Assembly: GCA_963575745.1 (NCBI GenBank)
Contig: CAUYUJ010001373.1
Coordinates: 1 to 64,000 of the forward strand
Origin: Prorocentrum cordatum
Lineage: Eukaryota > Sar > Dinophyceae > Prorocentrales > Prorocentraceae
Length of the DNA stretch: 64,000 bases
Direction: 5' to 3'
Shown: one piece after another, positions 40,523 to 51,718 of the stretch
Numbering within the stretch: the stretch's first letter is position 1
Layout: every line of letters starts with the position of its first letter
Notes under the pieces: model-generated
The model's database searches: none
What the model was told of the DNA's origin: nothing
What the model saw: only the letters and a program-made list of their open reading frames with translations
Program-made: the position numbers and the translations under genes

Positions 40523-42045
40523 CTGGTGCCTCCTCCCCAGCAAGCCTGGTATCAGCTCAACTCCCCTCCTCCCGGGCTCGAGCTGAACAGCGGTTTCGTT
40601 TTCGTGTCGCGCTCCTGCGCCGTCGTTCTGCCTTCGGTCTGCCCCTGCTGCGAGACGACATCGGAACGATAACGGCCCACGAAATCGCCAGAGCACAGCT
40701 TCGCTCGAGCCCTGTCCTCATCCTCCCTCCTTTCCTCGCCGTCCACCGCCTGCATCTTCTCCGACTCCTCTCACCGCCCCCCCCACTCCTCCCAGACATA
40801 TGCACATTCAGACGCCTTTCCATGCTCGTCTGCCTGCTTAAGGCTGCTCCCTATCACCATCCCTATCGGCATCCCCGTGCCAATTTCGTTCTCGTCCTTA
40901 CCCAACCGCTCATCATCATCTACACCCGCATCATGATCATCATTAACATCCGCCTCCTCATGCAAGACCCGTTTACACGCTGATCTCTCCTTCCTCCTGC
41001 CCACCACTGTGACACACAGTAGCGTGACGTGCTGCACACGAGCTCGTTTGCCGAAGCCATCACGCTCGCGTCGCTCAAGTCAATCGCGCTCACCCTCATC
41101 GTCCGTCACAGCCATCATCCTCTCGTGCCTTCAAGCACCAAGGTTAGCTACTGTGCTAAAGTTCTGCAACACAGCTGATGATCGCCGCAGCCGCGTTCGG
41201 TGGCACCTCCATCCGCCACCCGCTCACATTGTCTCCAGCGCCCTCCCGGCACCAGAATGGGGAGACCATGTGGAGGCTGGTTTCCTTTAGATTCTGGCAC
41301 GTTCGCTTGAAGGCCCAGCGAGTTGCAAGATGAGCTCGGGATGGCACGCGAGTCGAATGCTACCTGCACATGTGACTCTGGTGGCCTACACACTGTTCAA
41401 ATCGTGCCTGGAGGGTGGGTAAAGCCATGCGCAAGTGAACTTGCCAGAACCCCAAAGAAAGAGCAACCCCAGGAGAGGCTCCTCGAAAGCCTTCGTAACC
41501 TGCACCACTTCTTGGGGTGCCCCCCTCTCGTCGTCGGACCTGTACAGCCGCCGCATGAGACCCACGCCTGAACAGGAAGGGCCCAACAAAGGGGAGAAGC
41601 GGCAACCGCGAGTGGCGTAGAGAATAAGCTGCGGCTCATCTTCCTCATTGCTGCCTTGCAGCTCCATGAGCGCTCGCCGAGCGGAGAGCCTGGGAGTCTT
41701 CAAGAATTTCCCGGCCTGCCTGAGAGCTCCCTGGGGCGCCAGGGACTCTAGGCGAATATCTGGCTTACTCCTTGAAGCGCCTTGGACGTCTCTGGTCAAT
41801 GGAAGCTGACTTACATGCAAAGAGTGTGTGCCTGGGCACATGCCAAACAACAGGGATCTGCACTCTCGCTCCACTATCTGTGTGGTGCAGGATACGTGGT
41901 GCATGCTGCAAGATGTGTGGTGTCCGCGCTGTGGTGCAGTGCATGTGATGTGAGGCACGCGGCGAAGAATACGTTGTGTATGCTGTGCGGAGCTGGTGCT
42001 GTGGTAAAGGCTACGTCGTGCAACACACGCGTGGTGCACAGGCTG
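40523..42045. other. single-copy island, possible decayed gene
   Basis: Balanced composition and no tandem repeats. Frames with ordinary composition are open on both strands: plus 41323-41571 (includes ERLLESLRNLHHFLGCPPLV) and minus 41386-41760 (includes ARRALMELQGSNEEDEPQLI). They overlap, so at most one is real. No reverse transcriptase, integrase or transposase motif was found. Confidence 0.3.
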
Positions 42046-42310
42046 CGCGGCAGGCAGCCACGAGGCGCCCGCGAGGCGCCCACGGCCGCCCGCCAGGCGA
42101 AAACCCGGCAGCCCCAGCCAGCGCACAGGGCGCCCACGAGACGCCCACGAGCCGCACACCGGGCGAAGCCCCGGCACACCCGGCCGGCGCACAGGGGCGC
42201 CCGCGGGGGCGCCCACGAGGCGCCCACGGCGAGGAACATCGGCGCTCCCAGCCAGCGCCACAGGGGCGCCCACGAAGCGCCCACGGCTGCCCACCAGGCG
42301 GAACACCGGC
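42046..42310. repeat. GGCGCCCACGAGGCGCCC minisatellite
   Basis: Irregular units of 12-24 bp with GCGCCCACGA, GGCGCCCACGGC and CCGGCGCACAGG. The Arg/Gly/Ala/Pro frames across it come from the repeat. Confidence 0.85.
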
Positions 42311-43260
42311 AGACCCCTCCATCCGATGTCTTAGACTGCGAAGAAGACCCACCAGTGGAAGCACCGACTGGGGAACCAGAGATTCCAGTGAGTCGCACCA
42401 GCACCCTGAAAGAGCAGCACAAGGCACAACACCTATGGTACCGAAGGGCGCTACCATGGTCGCAGAGCGAAACGTTGCAAATGGAACCACAGCTCTCGCA
42501 AATACAATCGGCTTCCAGTCAAGGCGCCGAGGCTGGCAAATGGGCAATGCGATGTATGTTCGCGAACTCGTAGCCCGAAGTGACCCACTCGAGTAGACCT
42601 GCAAGCGTGCGCTTCTCGGCTGGTTCGCCGCTCGGGCCTTCTCCATGTCCAGCCCCCCCACTACACATACCCCCAGTCGTTCATAGCGCCTGTTTTTCTT
42701 TGGGGCTCAGAAGAACACGAGGAAGCGGTCGCCAAGGTTGGTGGGGCATCAGGATATGCCTACCCCTGTACACACCACGGGGCGATGAGAATTCGTCGCT
42801 CTCAGGGCTGACGCCTGCGGATCGGGCGAACATGAACAGGAACAGCTACACGACTGTGCCGATGAAAGAAACTACCCAGAGATCAGAAGTGCTGACCGTT
42901 CGGCCGCACTCAAAACATTAGGGAATAGCTTCCTGGAGAAACGAGCCAGGCAGGCCCTCCTGATATCGGTATGAGATCGGGTGCACTCAAGTCTGAGCCC
43001 CGCTTGTACATTGGCCCCGAACGTGAAACCCGCAAGTCATTCAGATCCGGACCCCGAGTGCGCGACTGTGGATTAGCTCGTGCGGCTCATGATCCCACCC
43101 CCCACCATCAAGGTGCAGTCTCTCATCTCTTGGACCTGCGTGAGAACTTGTCGAGCCGGCAGCACGGGGATGCAAGCCAACCACGAAGCGTGGTGCGTGT
43201 CTCACTGCTGCGACAGACGGCACACGTAAACCGACATCCGCTGCACTGGTGAGTCGAGCA
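42311..43260. other. single-copy island, possibly coding
   Basis: Plus frame to 42573 (VLDCEEDPPVEAPTGEPEIP, then SQSETLQMEPQLSQIQSASS) and plus 42971-43252 have ordinary composition; minus frames overlap them. No family is recognised. Confidence 0.28.
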
Positions 43261-43924
43261 GCCTAGCCGCCGGGAAGGGGGAGGGAGGAAGGGGGAAGGG
43301 GCAGCGGCGGCGGGCCTTCTCGGAAGAGAAGGACGCTCAAGCGAGAAATTGGTGAGGAGGGCGTAGCAGGCAGGCAAGCATTATGAGGAGGATCCCCATG
43401 CAGCTGTGTGTCGAGCAGGGCGTGGCCCTCTCCTCGCATACTGCGAGCCGCGGGAGAGGCGGAGCCAGGGGCAGTGCGAATCATAGGCGGCTGCACAGCA
43501 ATCACGCAGAAGCACGCCAAGCTCCATGAGCCACGGCTCGCATGAGGAGTGTGCCCAAGTGGGCGGGCAAACCGCATGCGAGCACGTCCACTGAAGCCAT
43601 GGGTGGAGCTCTATGCTGGGCGTGACCTGAGCGAAGGGTGTGCCAAAATGGGCGAGAGGGAGCGCGTGCGAGAAAGTCTGCTGTGGCCCCAGGGTGGGGG
43701 CTCGCTGGGGGGCACGATCTGCGCGAGCGGTGTGCCGAAGTGGAGGTGCCGCCACGCGGCAGCTGACAGCGGCAGCAGCATGCGGCAGCAGCTGCGGAAG
43801 GGAGAGGGGGGAGGCGCTGCGCATCGGAGATAAGACGAGAGCCCAACGGCACAGGAGGGTTGAGAAGCGATAGTACGCACACAGAAAATCGCCCTCCCTC
43901 CTCCTGCCTCTGGGAGGGCGTGGG
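43261..43924. other. single-copy GC-rich stretch
   Basis: Repeated GTGTGCC(A/G)AA(A/G)TGG and GAGCGCGTGCGAG-type words (43550-43750) suggest an old tandem duplication. No gene is supported. Confidence 0.35.
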
Positions 43925-44315
43925 AAGGTGGAGGAGGAGGAGGAGGAGGAGGAGAAGGAGGAGGAGGAGGAGGAGGAGGAGGAAAGGAGGAGAAGGGGAA
44001 GGGGGAAGGAGGAGGAGGAGGAGGAGGAGGAGGGAGAGGGAAGGAAGAGGAGGAGGAGGAGGAGAAGGAGGAGAGGAGGAGGAGGGAGGAGGAGGAGGGA
44101 GGAGGGAGAGGAGAGGAGAGGAAGAGGAGGAGGGAGGAGGAGGAGCAGAGGGGAGGAGAGAGGAGGAGGCGGAGGCGGAGGCGGAGGCGGAGGCGGAGGA
44201 GGCGGAGGAGGAGGAGGAGGAGGAGGAAGAAGAGGAGGAGGAGATGGAGAAGGAGGAGGAGGAGGAGGAGGAGGAGGAGGAGGAGGAGGAGGAGGAGGAG
44301 GAGTAGCAGGCGGAG
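43925..44315. repeat. (GAG)n purine tract
   Basis: GAG with GGA/GGC slips; a (GGCGGA)n run lies at 44168-44210. Confidence 0.95.
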
Positions 44316-44334
44316 GAGCCGGAGGAGGACGGGC

Positions 44335-44730
44335 ATGTCCATCGCAATCTGGCGCCCCGTGCCCTCCTATGATACACCCCGCCCCCTCTTCCCCTGCCAC
44401 CCTCTCGCTCTCTCGCCTCCCCCCGCCCTCGCTGCGCCCCGCCCTCGCCCCCCCTCCCTCTCCCTCACTCCCCTCCATCCCCCGTGCCCCTCCCCCCCGC
44501 GCCCCCGAGCAAACGAGCGGGCGCGCCGAGCACTGCCGCCGACGCCGCCGTCACCGCCCGCGGGGCGGGGCCGGGGCGGGGGGGGGGGAGCGGCGGAAGG
44601 GCAGCGAGCACGGAGGGCGCCCGCCGACCTTGGCTGGGCCCATCCCCTGGGCCTCTGGACGGGTGCCTGCGCCTCCTCGCCTGGCTCGGGCAGGGAGGCG
44701 GGCTGACCACCGATCCTGGGCCCAGGGGCA
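44335..44730. other. GC-rich stretch
   Basis: C- and G-rich with homopolymer runs (44580-44592). No gene recognised. Confidence 0.35.
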
Positions 44731-44734
44731 GAGC

Positions 44735-45025
44735 CCCCTCCCCCCTCCTCCTATCCTCCCTCCTCTCCTCCTCCATCCTTGCCCTCCCCTCCTCCTCACT
44801 CCTCCACTCTCCTCCACCTCCAACTCCACCTCCTCTCCTCCCCTCCTCCTCCCCTCCACTCCTCCTCCTCCTCCTCCACCTCCTCCTCCTCCTCCTCCTC
44901 CTCCTCCTCCTCCTCCTCCTCCCACCTCTTCCTCTCCTCCTCCTCCTCCTCCTCCTCCTCCTCCTCCCTCCTCCTCCTCCTCCTCCTCCTCCTCCTCCTC
45001 CTCCTCCTCCTCCTCCTCCTCCTCC
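44735..45025. repeat. (CTC)n tract
   Basis: CTC triplets, purest at 44860-45025. Confidence 0.95.
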
Positions 45026-45480
45026 GTCTCCGCCCTGGTGCGGGCGCGCGAGGGCCACGATCGACGACCCTTCCAGTCATCAGGAATCGGGAATCAGGCG
45101 GGCGTGCCGCTGGTGCTGCTGTCAGGCCCTCCCCCCGTCCCTCCCGCGGCCTTCTTCCTGCCCTCGCTGGAACGCCAGGGCGCGGGCGGGAGAGGGGGGC
45201 GCCTGCCAGGGGGGGAGGAGGGGGGGAGGGGGGGAAAAGGGCCGCTGCTGACAGGCCCTCCCCCTGTCCCTCCCTCGGCCCTCTTCCCTCCTGGCCTCCC
45301 CCCCCCACGCTGGCACGCGAGGGCGTGGGCGGGAGGGGGGGAGCCTACTGCGAGGGTCTCGGTGAGCGTGGCGAGCGTCAGGGAGCCCCGATCGGGCAGG
45401 GTCGGGTCGCTGAAGGAGTGAGGCCCTCCGCCGACCTCGCGGGAGGAGGAAGAGGAAGAGGAGGAGGCAGAGGAGAAGCA
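45026..45480. repeat. GC-rich direct duplication
   Basis: CTGCTGTCAGGCCCTCCCCC, GTCCCTCCCGCGGCC and CGCGGGCGGGAGAGGGGGGC recur about 120 bp apart (45115-45200 and 45240-45340), giving a two-unit tandem repeat. Confidence 0.6.
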
Positions 45481-45529
45481 AGAGGAAGATGAAGCCGCTG
45501 ACATCCAGACGTCGCGCGAAGAAGGCCAG

Positions 45530-45895
45530 TAAGAATAATGATAATGATGATGGAAATAATAATATTGATAAAAAATAACAAGAATCATGATAATCCGAAT
45601 AAGAATAATAAAAATACGAGTACTGATAGTATTAATAATAACAATAATAAAAATAGTAATACGGGTGCGAATAACCACAACAGCAACAACAACAATAATA
45701 ATAATGATAATAATGCAAATTAAAATGCCAGTACTAGTAATAATGTGATTAATGATAATGATACTACTAGTATGTGTAATGCTACTAATGATGATAGCGC
45801 TAACGATAATAACGATGGTAATGATGATGATATGAATAATAGTGAGAATAAGAATCATAAGAATAAGAAAATAATAATAATATGAAGAATCAGAA
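45530..45895. repeat. AAT/GAT triplet-like AT-rich array
   Basis: AAT, GAT and AAC words dominate. It is the most AT-rich part of this region, with no frame worth calling. Confidence 0.9.
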
Positions 45896-46164
45896 GACGG
45901 ATATGAAGAAGGATGGTGGTAACAAAACTCATAAGGAGAGGGAGAAGCATCAGAAAAAAAGGAGAAGAAGCCAAAAAACGAAACACAATAGTACAAATGC
46001 TGGTCGCCCTTAAAGTGCTCGCTGGGCGCTCAGCACGTACACTCCAGGCCATCGATGCCCGCCCTCCTCGTCTTCGATCGTACCCTCTTTGGGGGGATAT
46101 CTTCCCTGCATACGTTGGGCGTGGCCCAAAATTGGAAGGGGAGGGAGAAAAGAAAAGGGGGGGG
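45896..46164. other. single-copy spacer
   Basis: No supportable gene. Confidence 0.35.
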
Positions 46165-46172
46165 AGAGAGAG

Positions 46173-46203
<31 letters not shown>

Positions 46204-46244
46204 ACAAAAAACAAAAAACAAAAAAAAAAAAAAAAAAAAAAAAA
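46165..46244. repeat. (GA)n followed by poly(A)
   Basis: GA run, then GAACAAAAAACAAAAAAC and about 34 A. The same GA, AAC, poly(A) order occurs at 55301-55380. Confidence 0.95.
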
Positions 46245-46363
46245 CATGAAAAAAGGGGGAGAGGGAACGAAAAGGGAGGGGGCGAGATGAAGGGCGGAGC
46301 AGTGACAACGAGAAAGGTTCAGCAGGAGGGGGAGGAGAGAGGAGCAGGAAGATTGGCGAACAG

Positions 46364-46562
46364 ACCCTTAACCGGTGGGTCGGGTCGTGAGGACCTAACT
46401 AGGTCGGGCGGGGCACTGAAGCGAAGTTAGCACACGGCGAAGAAGTCTTAAGCAAGATCACGACTCCCGAGTAAAATACCATAGCGTCTCGTGCGAGGGC
46501 GCGATTTCCTGAGTAAGTTGCAAGGAGGTCCCAAGCGAGAGCACGATTCCTGGGTAAACTCG
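46364..46562 (+). repeat. telomere-like fragment and GAAGTC-motif units
   Basis: ACCCTTAACCGGTGGGTCGG resembles the 7.8-9.1 kb satellite. It is followed by two units of the dispersed GAGGAAGTC..GCGA family (46441-46475 and 46522-46559). Confidence 0.55.
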
Positions 46563-46849
46563 TTGTTGTTGTTACAGCCCAGGGGCCAACAACCCAGTTT
46601 GAGGCTCAAGACTTTCCCTCACCAAAACAGGGTGCGAGCCCCAGCGGAGGCAGTTCAATTGCAAAAAATGTGCCCAAGCGTGGACCCCAAACGATGTGTT
46701 CTAGCAGACTCTGCTATCTGATATGTGCGATGCAGCCTACGCAGCGCAATCTGTTCAATGCAACACATGCACTACCAATCAATGCTGGGCAATATCCGCA
46801 ATGGAATCGACGCGATACAAACTTGAATCGCACCACATTGGTTGCACTA
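46563..46849. other. single-copy spacer
   Basis: Includes CCAGGGGCCAACAACCCAGT at 46579, repeated at 49345-49365 with the following TTTGAGG(C/A)(T/C)CAAGACTTTCCC, so a short dispersed copy exists. Confidence 0.45.
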
Positions 46850-47000
46850 TGATATTATCTGCTGTGCTATGCCATGCTATGCCCTTCTGGGCTTTACTAT
46901 TCTACGCTACGCTATGCTAAGATGAGCTACGACTTGCTAAGCCAAGCTGTGCTATGCTATGCTGGGATGTGGCAAGCTGTGCTACGCTGTGCTATGCCAT
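46850..47000. repeat. GCTATGCTAC-type 10-bp minisatellite
   Basis: Repeated GCTATGC, GCTACGC and GCTAAGC words, drifting into AAGCTGTGCTA. Confidence 0.8.
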
Positions 47001-47100
47001 GCTGTGCGAGTTGACGAGTGCGAGTGGTCGAGTGCGAGTGCCATGCTGAGCGAGTGGACGAGTGCGAGTGGACGAGTGCGAGTGGACGAGTGCGAGTGGC
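47000..47100. repeat. GTGGACGAGTGCGA minisatellite
   Basis: About seven 12-14 bp units. Confidence 0.9.
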
Positions 47101-47222
47101 GGCGACAGACGGCGGCAACGGGCGACGAGCCAGCCAGACCAGCACGGGGGCCCATTGCAAGAGGCGGCGACGGACCGCGGCGACGGGCGGCGACAAGCTG
47201 GCCGGACCAGCACCGGGGCCCA
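47100..47222. repeat. direct repeat of about 62 bp, two copies
   Basis: GACGGCGGCAACGGGCGACG, AGC(C/T)(A/G)GCC(A/G)GACCAGCAC and GGGGCCCA occur twice. Confidence 0.75.
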
Positions 47223-47335
47223 GCTACCTTAGAACACAAGTAAGAACCCCTAAGTTCAAGCACTGTTTGGAAAAAAATGGCACTGGGCGGGGGGATCAAT
47301 AATAAGTACTCCTCAGGAGTGAGATCTCGACAATC

Positions 47336-47385
47336 ACAAAAACAACTACAACAACAAGAACAACTACAAGAACAGCAACAGCAAG

Positions 47386-47433
<48 letters not shown>

Positions 47434-47437
47434 TACT
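47336..47437. repeat. (CAA)n array
   Basis: CAA with AAC/AGA/CAG variants. Confidence 0.95.
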
Positions 47438-47581
47438 AGCACGTGGGGACACTCCGTTCTCACCAGTGCCAGGGTTTTCATAGGAGGCGGGCAATACCCC
47501 CACTTTGTGGGGGGGCCGGTTCAAGCTCTACCAAATTTCCAAACGACTCTTCGCCACCACCCACACCCAGCTTCCCGCCCT

Positions 47582-47797
47582 ATGACGTTCGGACACTTCA
47601 CTTCGTGGCATGCGGACGACCGTGGCTACTATTCAGGGCCCCGCGGCCGACGACGACGGCGTGCGCGCGCGAAGAAAAAACGAATGTGTCCCGCATGGTA
47701 TTATTTGACAGGGATGATGGCCCTGGCAGGTGCGCAACCGTTGTTGCAGAAGTTCGAAAAAGTTGCTCGCAAAAGCCCGTTTGACAGAAATGTTTAA
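47582..47797 (+). CDS. small open frame, 71 codons, product unknown
   Basis: From an ATG the frame encodes Trp/Tyr-bearing sequence (HFTSWHADDRGYYSGPRG), a basic stretch (RRRRRARAKKKR) that resembles a nuclear-localisation signal, then MCPAWYYLTGMMALAGAQPL and a charged tail. The presence of Trp, Tyr, Cys and His is unusual for a GC-rich chance frame. The frame is open upstream to 47507. The minus strand is open over 47598-47852. No family recognised. Confidence 0.3.
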   Translation: MTFGHFTSWHADDRGYYSGPRGRRRRRARAKKKRMCPAWYYLTGMMALAGAQPLLQKFEKVARKSPFDRNV

Positions 47798-48062
47798 AAA
47801 GTGTTGGGTTTCCTACGAATCCGCAAGAGCGCGCGGGATGAAATTTTGACATTTTAAAAAAAAAAAAAGGCTTTTTGATGTTTTTATGTTAAAAACGCTA
47901 CGAAAACTAAGGTTTTGGAAGGATTTCGTCTTGCGCGCGCGAATGTCCACTTTACCTTATTTTTTGCAAGGATTCTTGAAGTTTGGTTATGTTCGAACAA
48001 GAAATGTCCGCTTTAGCTTATTTTTTGCAAGGGAAAGCGGGGGACAACAAAACAACCGGATC
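47798..48062. repeat. AT-rich stretch with a 61-bp direct repeat
   Basis: AATGTCC(A/G)CTTTA(C/G)CTT followed by ATTTTTTGCAAGG occurs at 47941-47975 and 48002-48036. Poly-A at 47856-47867. Confidence 0.75.
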
Positions 48063-48130
48063 CGGACGCCCCCGTTTTGCCTGAGACTTCCTCACGAAAA
48101 TGATGAAAATGTGGCTGCGGCCTAGGCGCG
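48063..48130 (+). repeat. head of composite block plus part of an 85-bp unit
   Basis: CCGTTTTGCCTGAGACTTCC is followed by AAAATGTGGCTGCGGCCTAG, the same junction seen in blocks R1 and R2. Confidence 0.65.
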
Positions 48131-48185
48131 GCGGGGGGGGCGCGCACCAGGGGCCCCAACAATAATTATTCTTAAGAAGAAATAA

Positions 48186-48868
<683 letters not shown>

Positions 48869-49017
48869 AACAATCATGTTATCTGCCAGGTGTACTTGGC
48901 GCAGCCCCTACTACAGGGGAAGAAAGGGAGGAGGGAAGAGACAAGGGAGAGGGAAAAGGATGGAGCACGAGAGAGATTGGCGGGAGGGGGATTAGGAATA
49001 GAAGCACAAGCGGCAGA
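48869..49017. other. spacer
   Basis: GA-rich at 48925-48990. No gene. Confidence 0.4.
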
Positions 49018-49310
49018 ACCAGACGGGCGGGTCGGGTCGGCGGACACTGAGGGGCAGGTCGGGCGGGCGGGCCCAGACGGCCAGCTCGAGCGGGCGGGTC
49101 GCTGAAGGGTCACTCCATCATGAAGGAAATTCCGAGCGACAGCGCGATTCCCAAGTAAATTATAAGGAAATCCAGAGCAAGAGCGTGATTTCTGAGTCTT
49201 GGGTGCACAGCGCCGCAATAAATTGTAAGGAAATACCACACGAGAGCGCGATTCCTGCATCAATTCGGACGAAGTTCCCCGCGAGAGCGCGAATTCAAAA
49301 TAAATGTGGA
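49018..49310 (+). repeat. telomere-like fragment and four GAAGTC-motif units
   Basis: ACGGGCGGGTCGGGTCGGCG at the start resembles the 7.8-9.1 kb satellite. Then come four units of about 40 bp with AAGGAAAT(T/A)CC, CGAGAGCGCGATTCC and TAAAT, in the order also seen at 46441-46562. Confidence 0.65.
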
Positions 49311-49663
49311 AGATGTATCAGGCAAGAGCCGCTATTTTGTAAACCAGGGGCCAACGACCCAGTTTGAGGACCAAGACTTTCCCTTGTGGAAGAACAGGGT
49401 GTGAGCCCCGGGAGGAGCACTTCAAAGAGGAAAACACGCGGTGCACCGGAGGTGGGGGGGACAACAATGATTGCTTTGTAGACATGAGAACTCAACAATA
49501 ATAGTTTGAAGACTGTTCGCTCCTATCTGCTCGCGTGCCGTTCAACATCGGGTCGAGTTGGCGGGTCGCTGAAGCGTCAATCTAACGTGAATCGCGAGGA
49601 AAGGAGAATTTCGACACCTGGCCCGGGCCAGGCCCCATTGGGGAGAACATTAGGGGGGGTACC
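49311..49663. other. single-copy spacer
   Basis: Contains the short dispersed CCAGGGGCCAACGACCCAGT piece shared with 46579. Otherwise featureless. Confidence 0.4.
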
Positions 49664-49828
49664 AGCTCAGAGGGGAAAGCATCGAATTGGAATCGGCGAT
49701 ACATCGCCGATAGAGGCGCGATAAGCCCTGGATAGCGAATCCGCACGTTCCCGGGCGGGACTGGCCATCGGGCCCCTGCCGGCGATCCATGGACGGAGAC
49801 TGGGGGTCGATGCATCCTGCCCTGAGCC
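49664..49828. mobile_element. short TIR element, GCTCAG family, copy c
   Basis: Ends AGCTCAGAGGGGAAAGCATC and, inverted, GGCTCAGGGCAGGATGCATC. The interior has AATCGGCGATACATCGCCGA, a near-palindrome, and GGGCCCCTGCCGGCGAT. It is the best-preserved copy of the three. No target duplication is clear. Confidence 0.75.
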
Positions 49829-49839
49829 TTCCCCCCCGT

Positions 49840-50566
49840 CACGTTGCCCCTGACCGTTCTGCCAGAACGGGGCCCACGGGGCTGAACAGCGGCCCAGGAA
49901 TGCGGAAACGGCGGCGTCGATCTTGGTCACCGTCCACCCTGGTCACCGTCAGTTCGTGGATCATGCTCGCGAAGCGGCAACGGCCAGCATGGACCATAAC
50001 GAAGAACGGTGACGACAAGGTCCCGCGACGCCCTGGCCATGGCCATCGTGCGCCTTTCCTCGAGCCCACCCTGGACCGTGCCGCCGATGAAGGAGAAGCG
50101 GTTGCCGGCCTTCAGCGCCATCTCCTGAGCCAAGGGTTATGTTGCTCCTATCGTACTTAAGGACCACATCCCAGAAATAATTTCGAGCACCCGGAAGAGT
50201 GTCGAAGGAATGTCGAAACGGTGTCGGGCGAGTGACCAGCCCAGGGCCCGACACGTGAAAACCCTCGAGTTTCGTTTTTGTCCGGTGCTCCAAACTCTTG
50301 CTGGCGATCGAGGCCAAAGGAAGCTGGAACATCATAAGAGCCGGGGGCTGGCAGCGAGGTGGGGGCCTCCAGGCGCCTCGGCGGGCCAGGCGGCGTGCGG
50401 CGCCTCGGCGTCCAGAAGCCCTGGACCTCTCCGGAGGCCGCCCGCGCCCCCGAGCTGGACCCCGAGCCGGGCACGAGCGGCCGCAGGCGCAGGCGGCCCT
50501 CGCCCGCGGCTGGGTCGTCCGGGGGGCCAGGGGGCCCGGCGACGGAGCGGAGGCGGCGTGAGCTGA
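49840..50566 (-). CDS. possible split gene fragment, product unknown
   Basis: The minus strand has two open parts on either side of a TIR element. The downstream part begins GGCTCAG/GAGATG at 50133 and encodes EMALKAGNRFSFIGGTVQGG and onward; a second frame further down gives FFVMVHAGRCRFASMIHELT. The upstream part (50338-50566) follows a pyrimidine tract and CAG. Removing the element with one target copy leaves one open frame from 50695 to a TGA at 49927. Alternative frames are open too, and no family is recognised. Confidence 0.28.
50137..50337. mobile_element. short TIR element, TTATG family, copy 2
   Basis: Ends TTATGTTGCTCC and, inverted, TTATGATGTTCC. The interior matches 23964-24352 without its nested insertion (GGACCACATCCCAGAAATAA, TTTCGAGCACCCGGAAGAGT). 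The flanks GAGCCAAGGG (50127-50136) and GAGCCGGGGG (50338-50347) agree at 8 of 10 bases and are a probable aged target duplication. Confidence 0.8.
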
Positions 50567-50595
50567 GGAGTCGAGGGCCGCGCGTCCAGCGTTGC

Positions 50596-50790
50596 GGATG
50601 CCACGGCAGTGGACACTCTTACAATCCCACCGTGGAATCAAACGTGTGCTCAGAGTATGTGTGTAACACATGTTCTGACGAAGTGTTTCAGGCATGATGC
50701 TTTACATGTCTAGAACAGGTTCGAAACATGGTTTAGACATCTGGAAATGATTTGGCAGCACGCTTCCTCTCCGTTAATCGACTTCCACAA
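50596..50790 (+). repeat. ACATGT-rich dispersed repeat, copy 2
   Basis: Matches 12985-13180 at both ends, with a diverged AT-rich core (AACACATGTTCTGACGAAGT). Confidence 0.75.
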
Positions 50791-50920
50791 GTCCAGCGGG
50801 TGGCCCGCCGCAGGAAGCTTGCGGGCCACCCGAAAATCTCCCCTCACGAGCTCACCAGGGCGCAGCACCTGGAAGGAAAGCTCCCCAAATAACCCAGACA
50901 TCCGACGCCTCGATCTTTGT
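50791..50920. other. spacer
   Basis: GC-rich, with GCGGGTGGCCCGCCGC nearly palindromic at 50798-50813. No gene called. Confidence 0.35.
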
Positions 50921-51060
50921 CGAGACGCGGGCCCCCGACCTCCCGACCGCTCCCCCGGGACCATTTTTTCATCCCGAGTCGTTTTGTGACGGTCCCGAGG
51001 CCCGGCGGGGGCCCCGAGATGCCGGAAACCACGAAAAACCTCCGCCTCGATTGTTTTGAG
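50921..51060 (+). repeat. dispersed repeat shared with 1.45 kb, copy 2
   Basis: TTCATCCCGAGTCGTTTTGT, GACGGTCCCGAGGCCC and AAAAACCTCCGCCTCGATTG correspond to the copy at 1449-1580. Confidence 0.5.
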
Positions 51061-51234
51061 GCGCCCGATGTCTGGGCACGAGACCACCGCACGCCAGAGA
51101 GATGGCATGTTGAAGCGCGGGCCACCGGAGCAGGGGCGGAGTCAGGAGCTGACCCCTCGTCGCCCCCTCCGGCGCCTCTCCCTCCCCGTCGGCGGCAACT
51201 CGCGGGAGCCTTCCACAGCATCTTGTCGGCTCTT
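51061..51234. other. GC-rich spacer
   Basis: No repeat or supportable gene. Confidence 0.35.
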
Positions 51235-51345
51235 GCGGATCGACGGCCGTCGACGCCAAATCGACGCCAATCGACGCTAACCGACGCCAAGTCGGCGCCA
51301 GCTCGTCGACTCCCAGACGCCCATCGGCGCTAGTCGACGCTAGAA
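51235..51345. repeat. TCGACGCCAA 11-12 bp minisatellite
   Basis: Eight or nine units of (A/T)CGACGCCAA(T/G) with drift to GGCGCCAGCTCG. Both strands carry GTCGA words. Confidence 0.85.
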
Positions 51346-51456
51346 ACCGCATCACGAGAGCTCACAGAAGGCTCCCATGGTTTGCCACCGAACGTCACCC
51401 CCTCCAGCGCCTCTCCCTCCCCGCCTCCATCTCCGAGACCCCACCCCCTTTCACTG

Positions 51457-51646
51457 CACCAGCCTTGCAGACGTGCGGCGAGCGAAAAACGAAGTGAATT
51501 TCGCGTGGATTCTTTTTGGTTTTCATTTCTGGCCAAACAAAAAATCCGCACGAAATCCACCTCGAAATCCGGAACGAAATTCTCCTGGACACCCCGGGCC
51601 CACCACATCGTGTTCCGAACGAAATCCGCTCGGCGACATTGGCGCC
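51457..51646 (+). repeat. dispersed repeat with internal hairpin, copy 2
   Basis: The shorter, probably less altered copy of the 4212-4412 repeat: GAAGTGAATTTCGCGTGGAT and the inverse-like TCCGCACGAAATCCACCTCG. Confidence 0.65.
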
Positions 51647-51718
51647 GTGATCCTTCGACACGTGTGAGCAGCAGCACCCGACGTGCCCCCCTCTGCTCCC
51701 GCAGCGCGCCAGCATCGG

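Noticed and set aside
40523-43260. Decayed copia-type polyprotein
   Set aside because: Linker-like acidic/Pro-rich frames are present, but no protease, integrase or reverse transcriptase motif could be found on either strand.
43928-45421. 497-codon plus-strand open frame
   Set aside because: Poly-Glu, Gly, Pro and Ser from GAG and CTC tracts joined through GC-rich sequence that is open in all frames.
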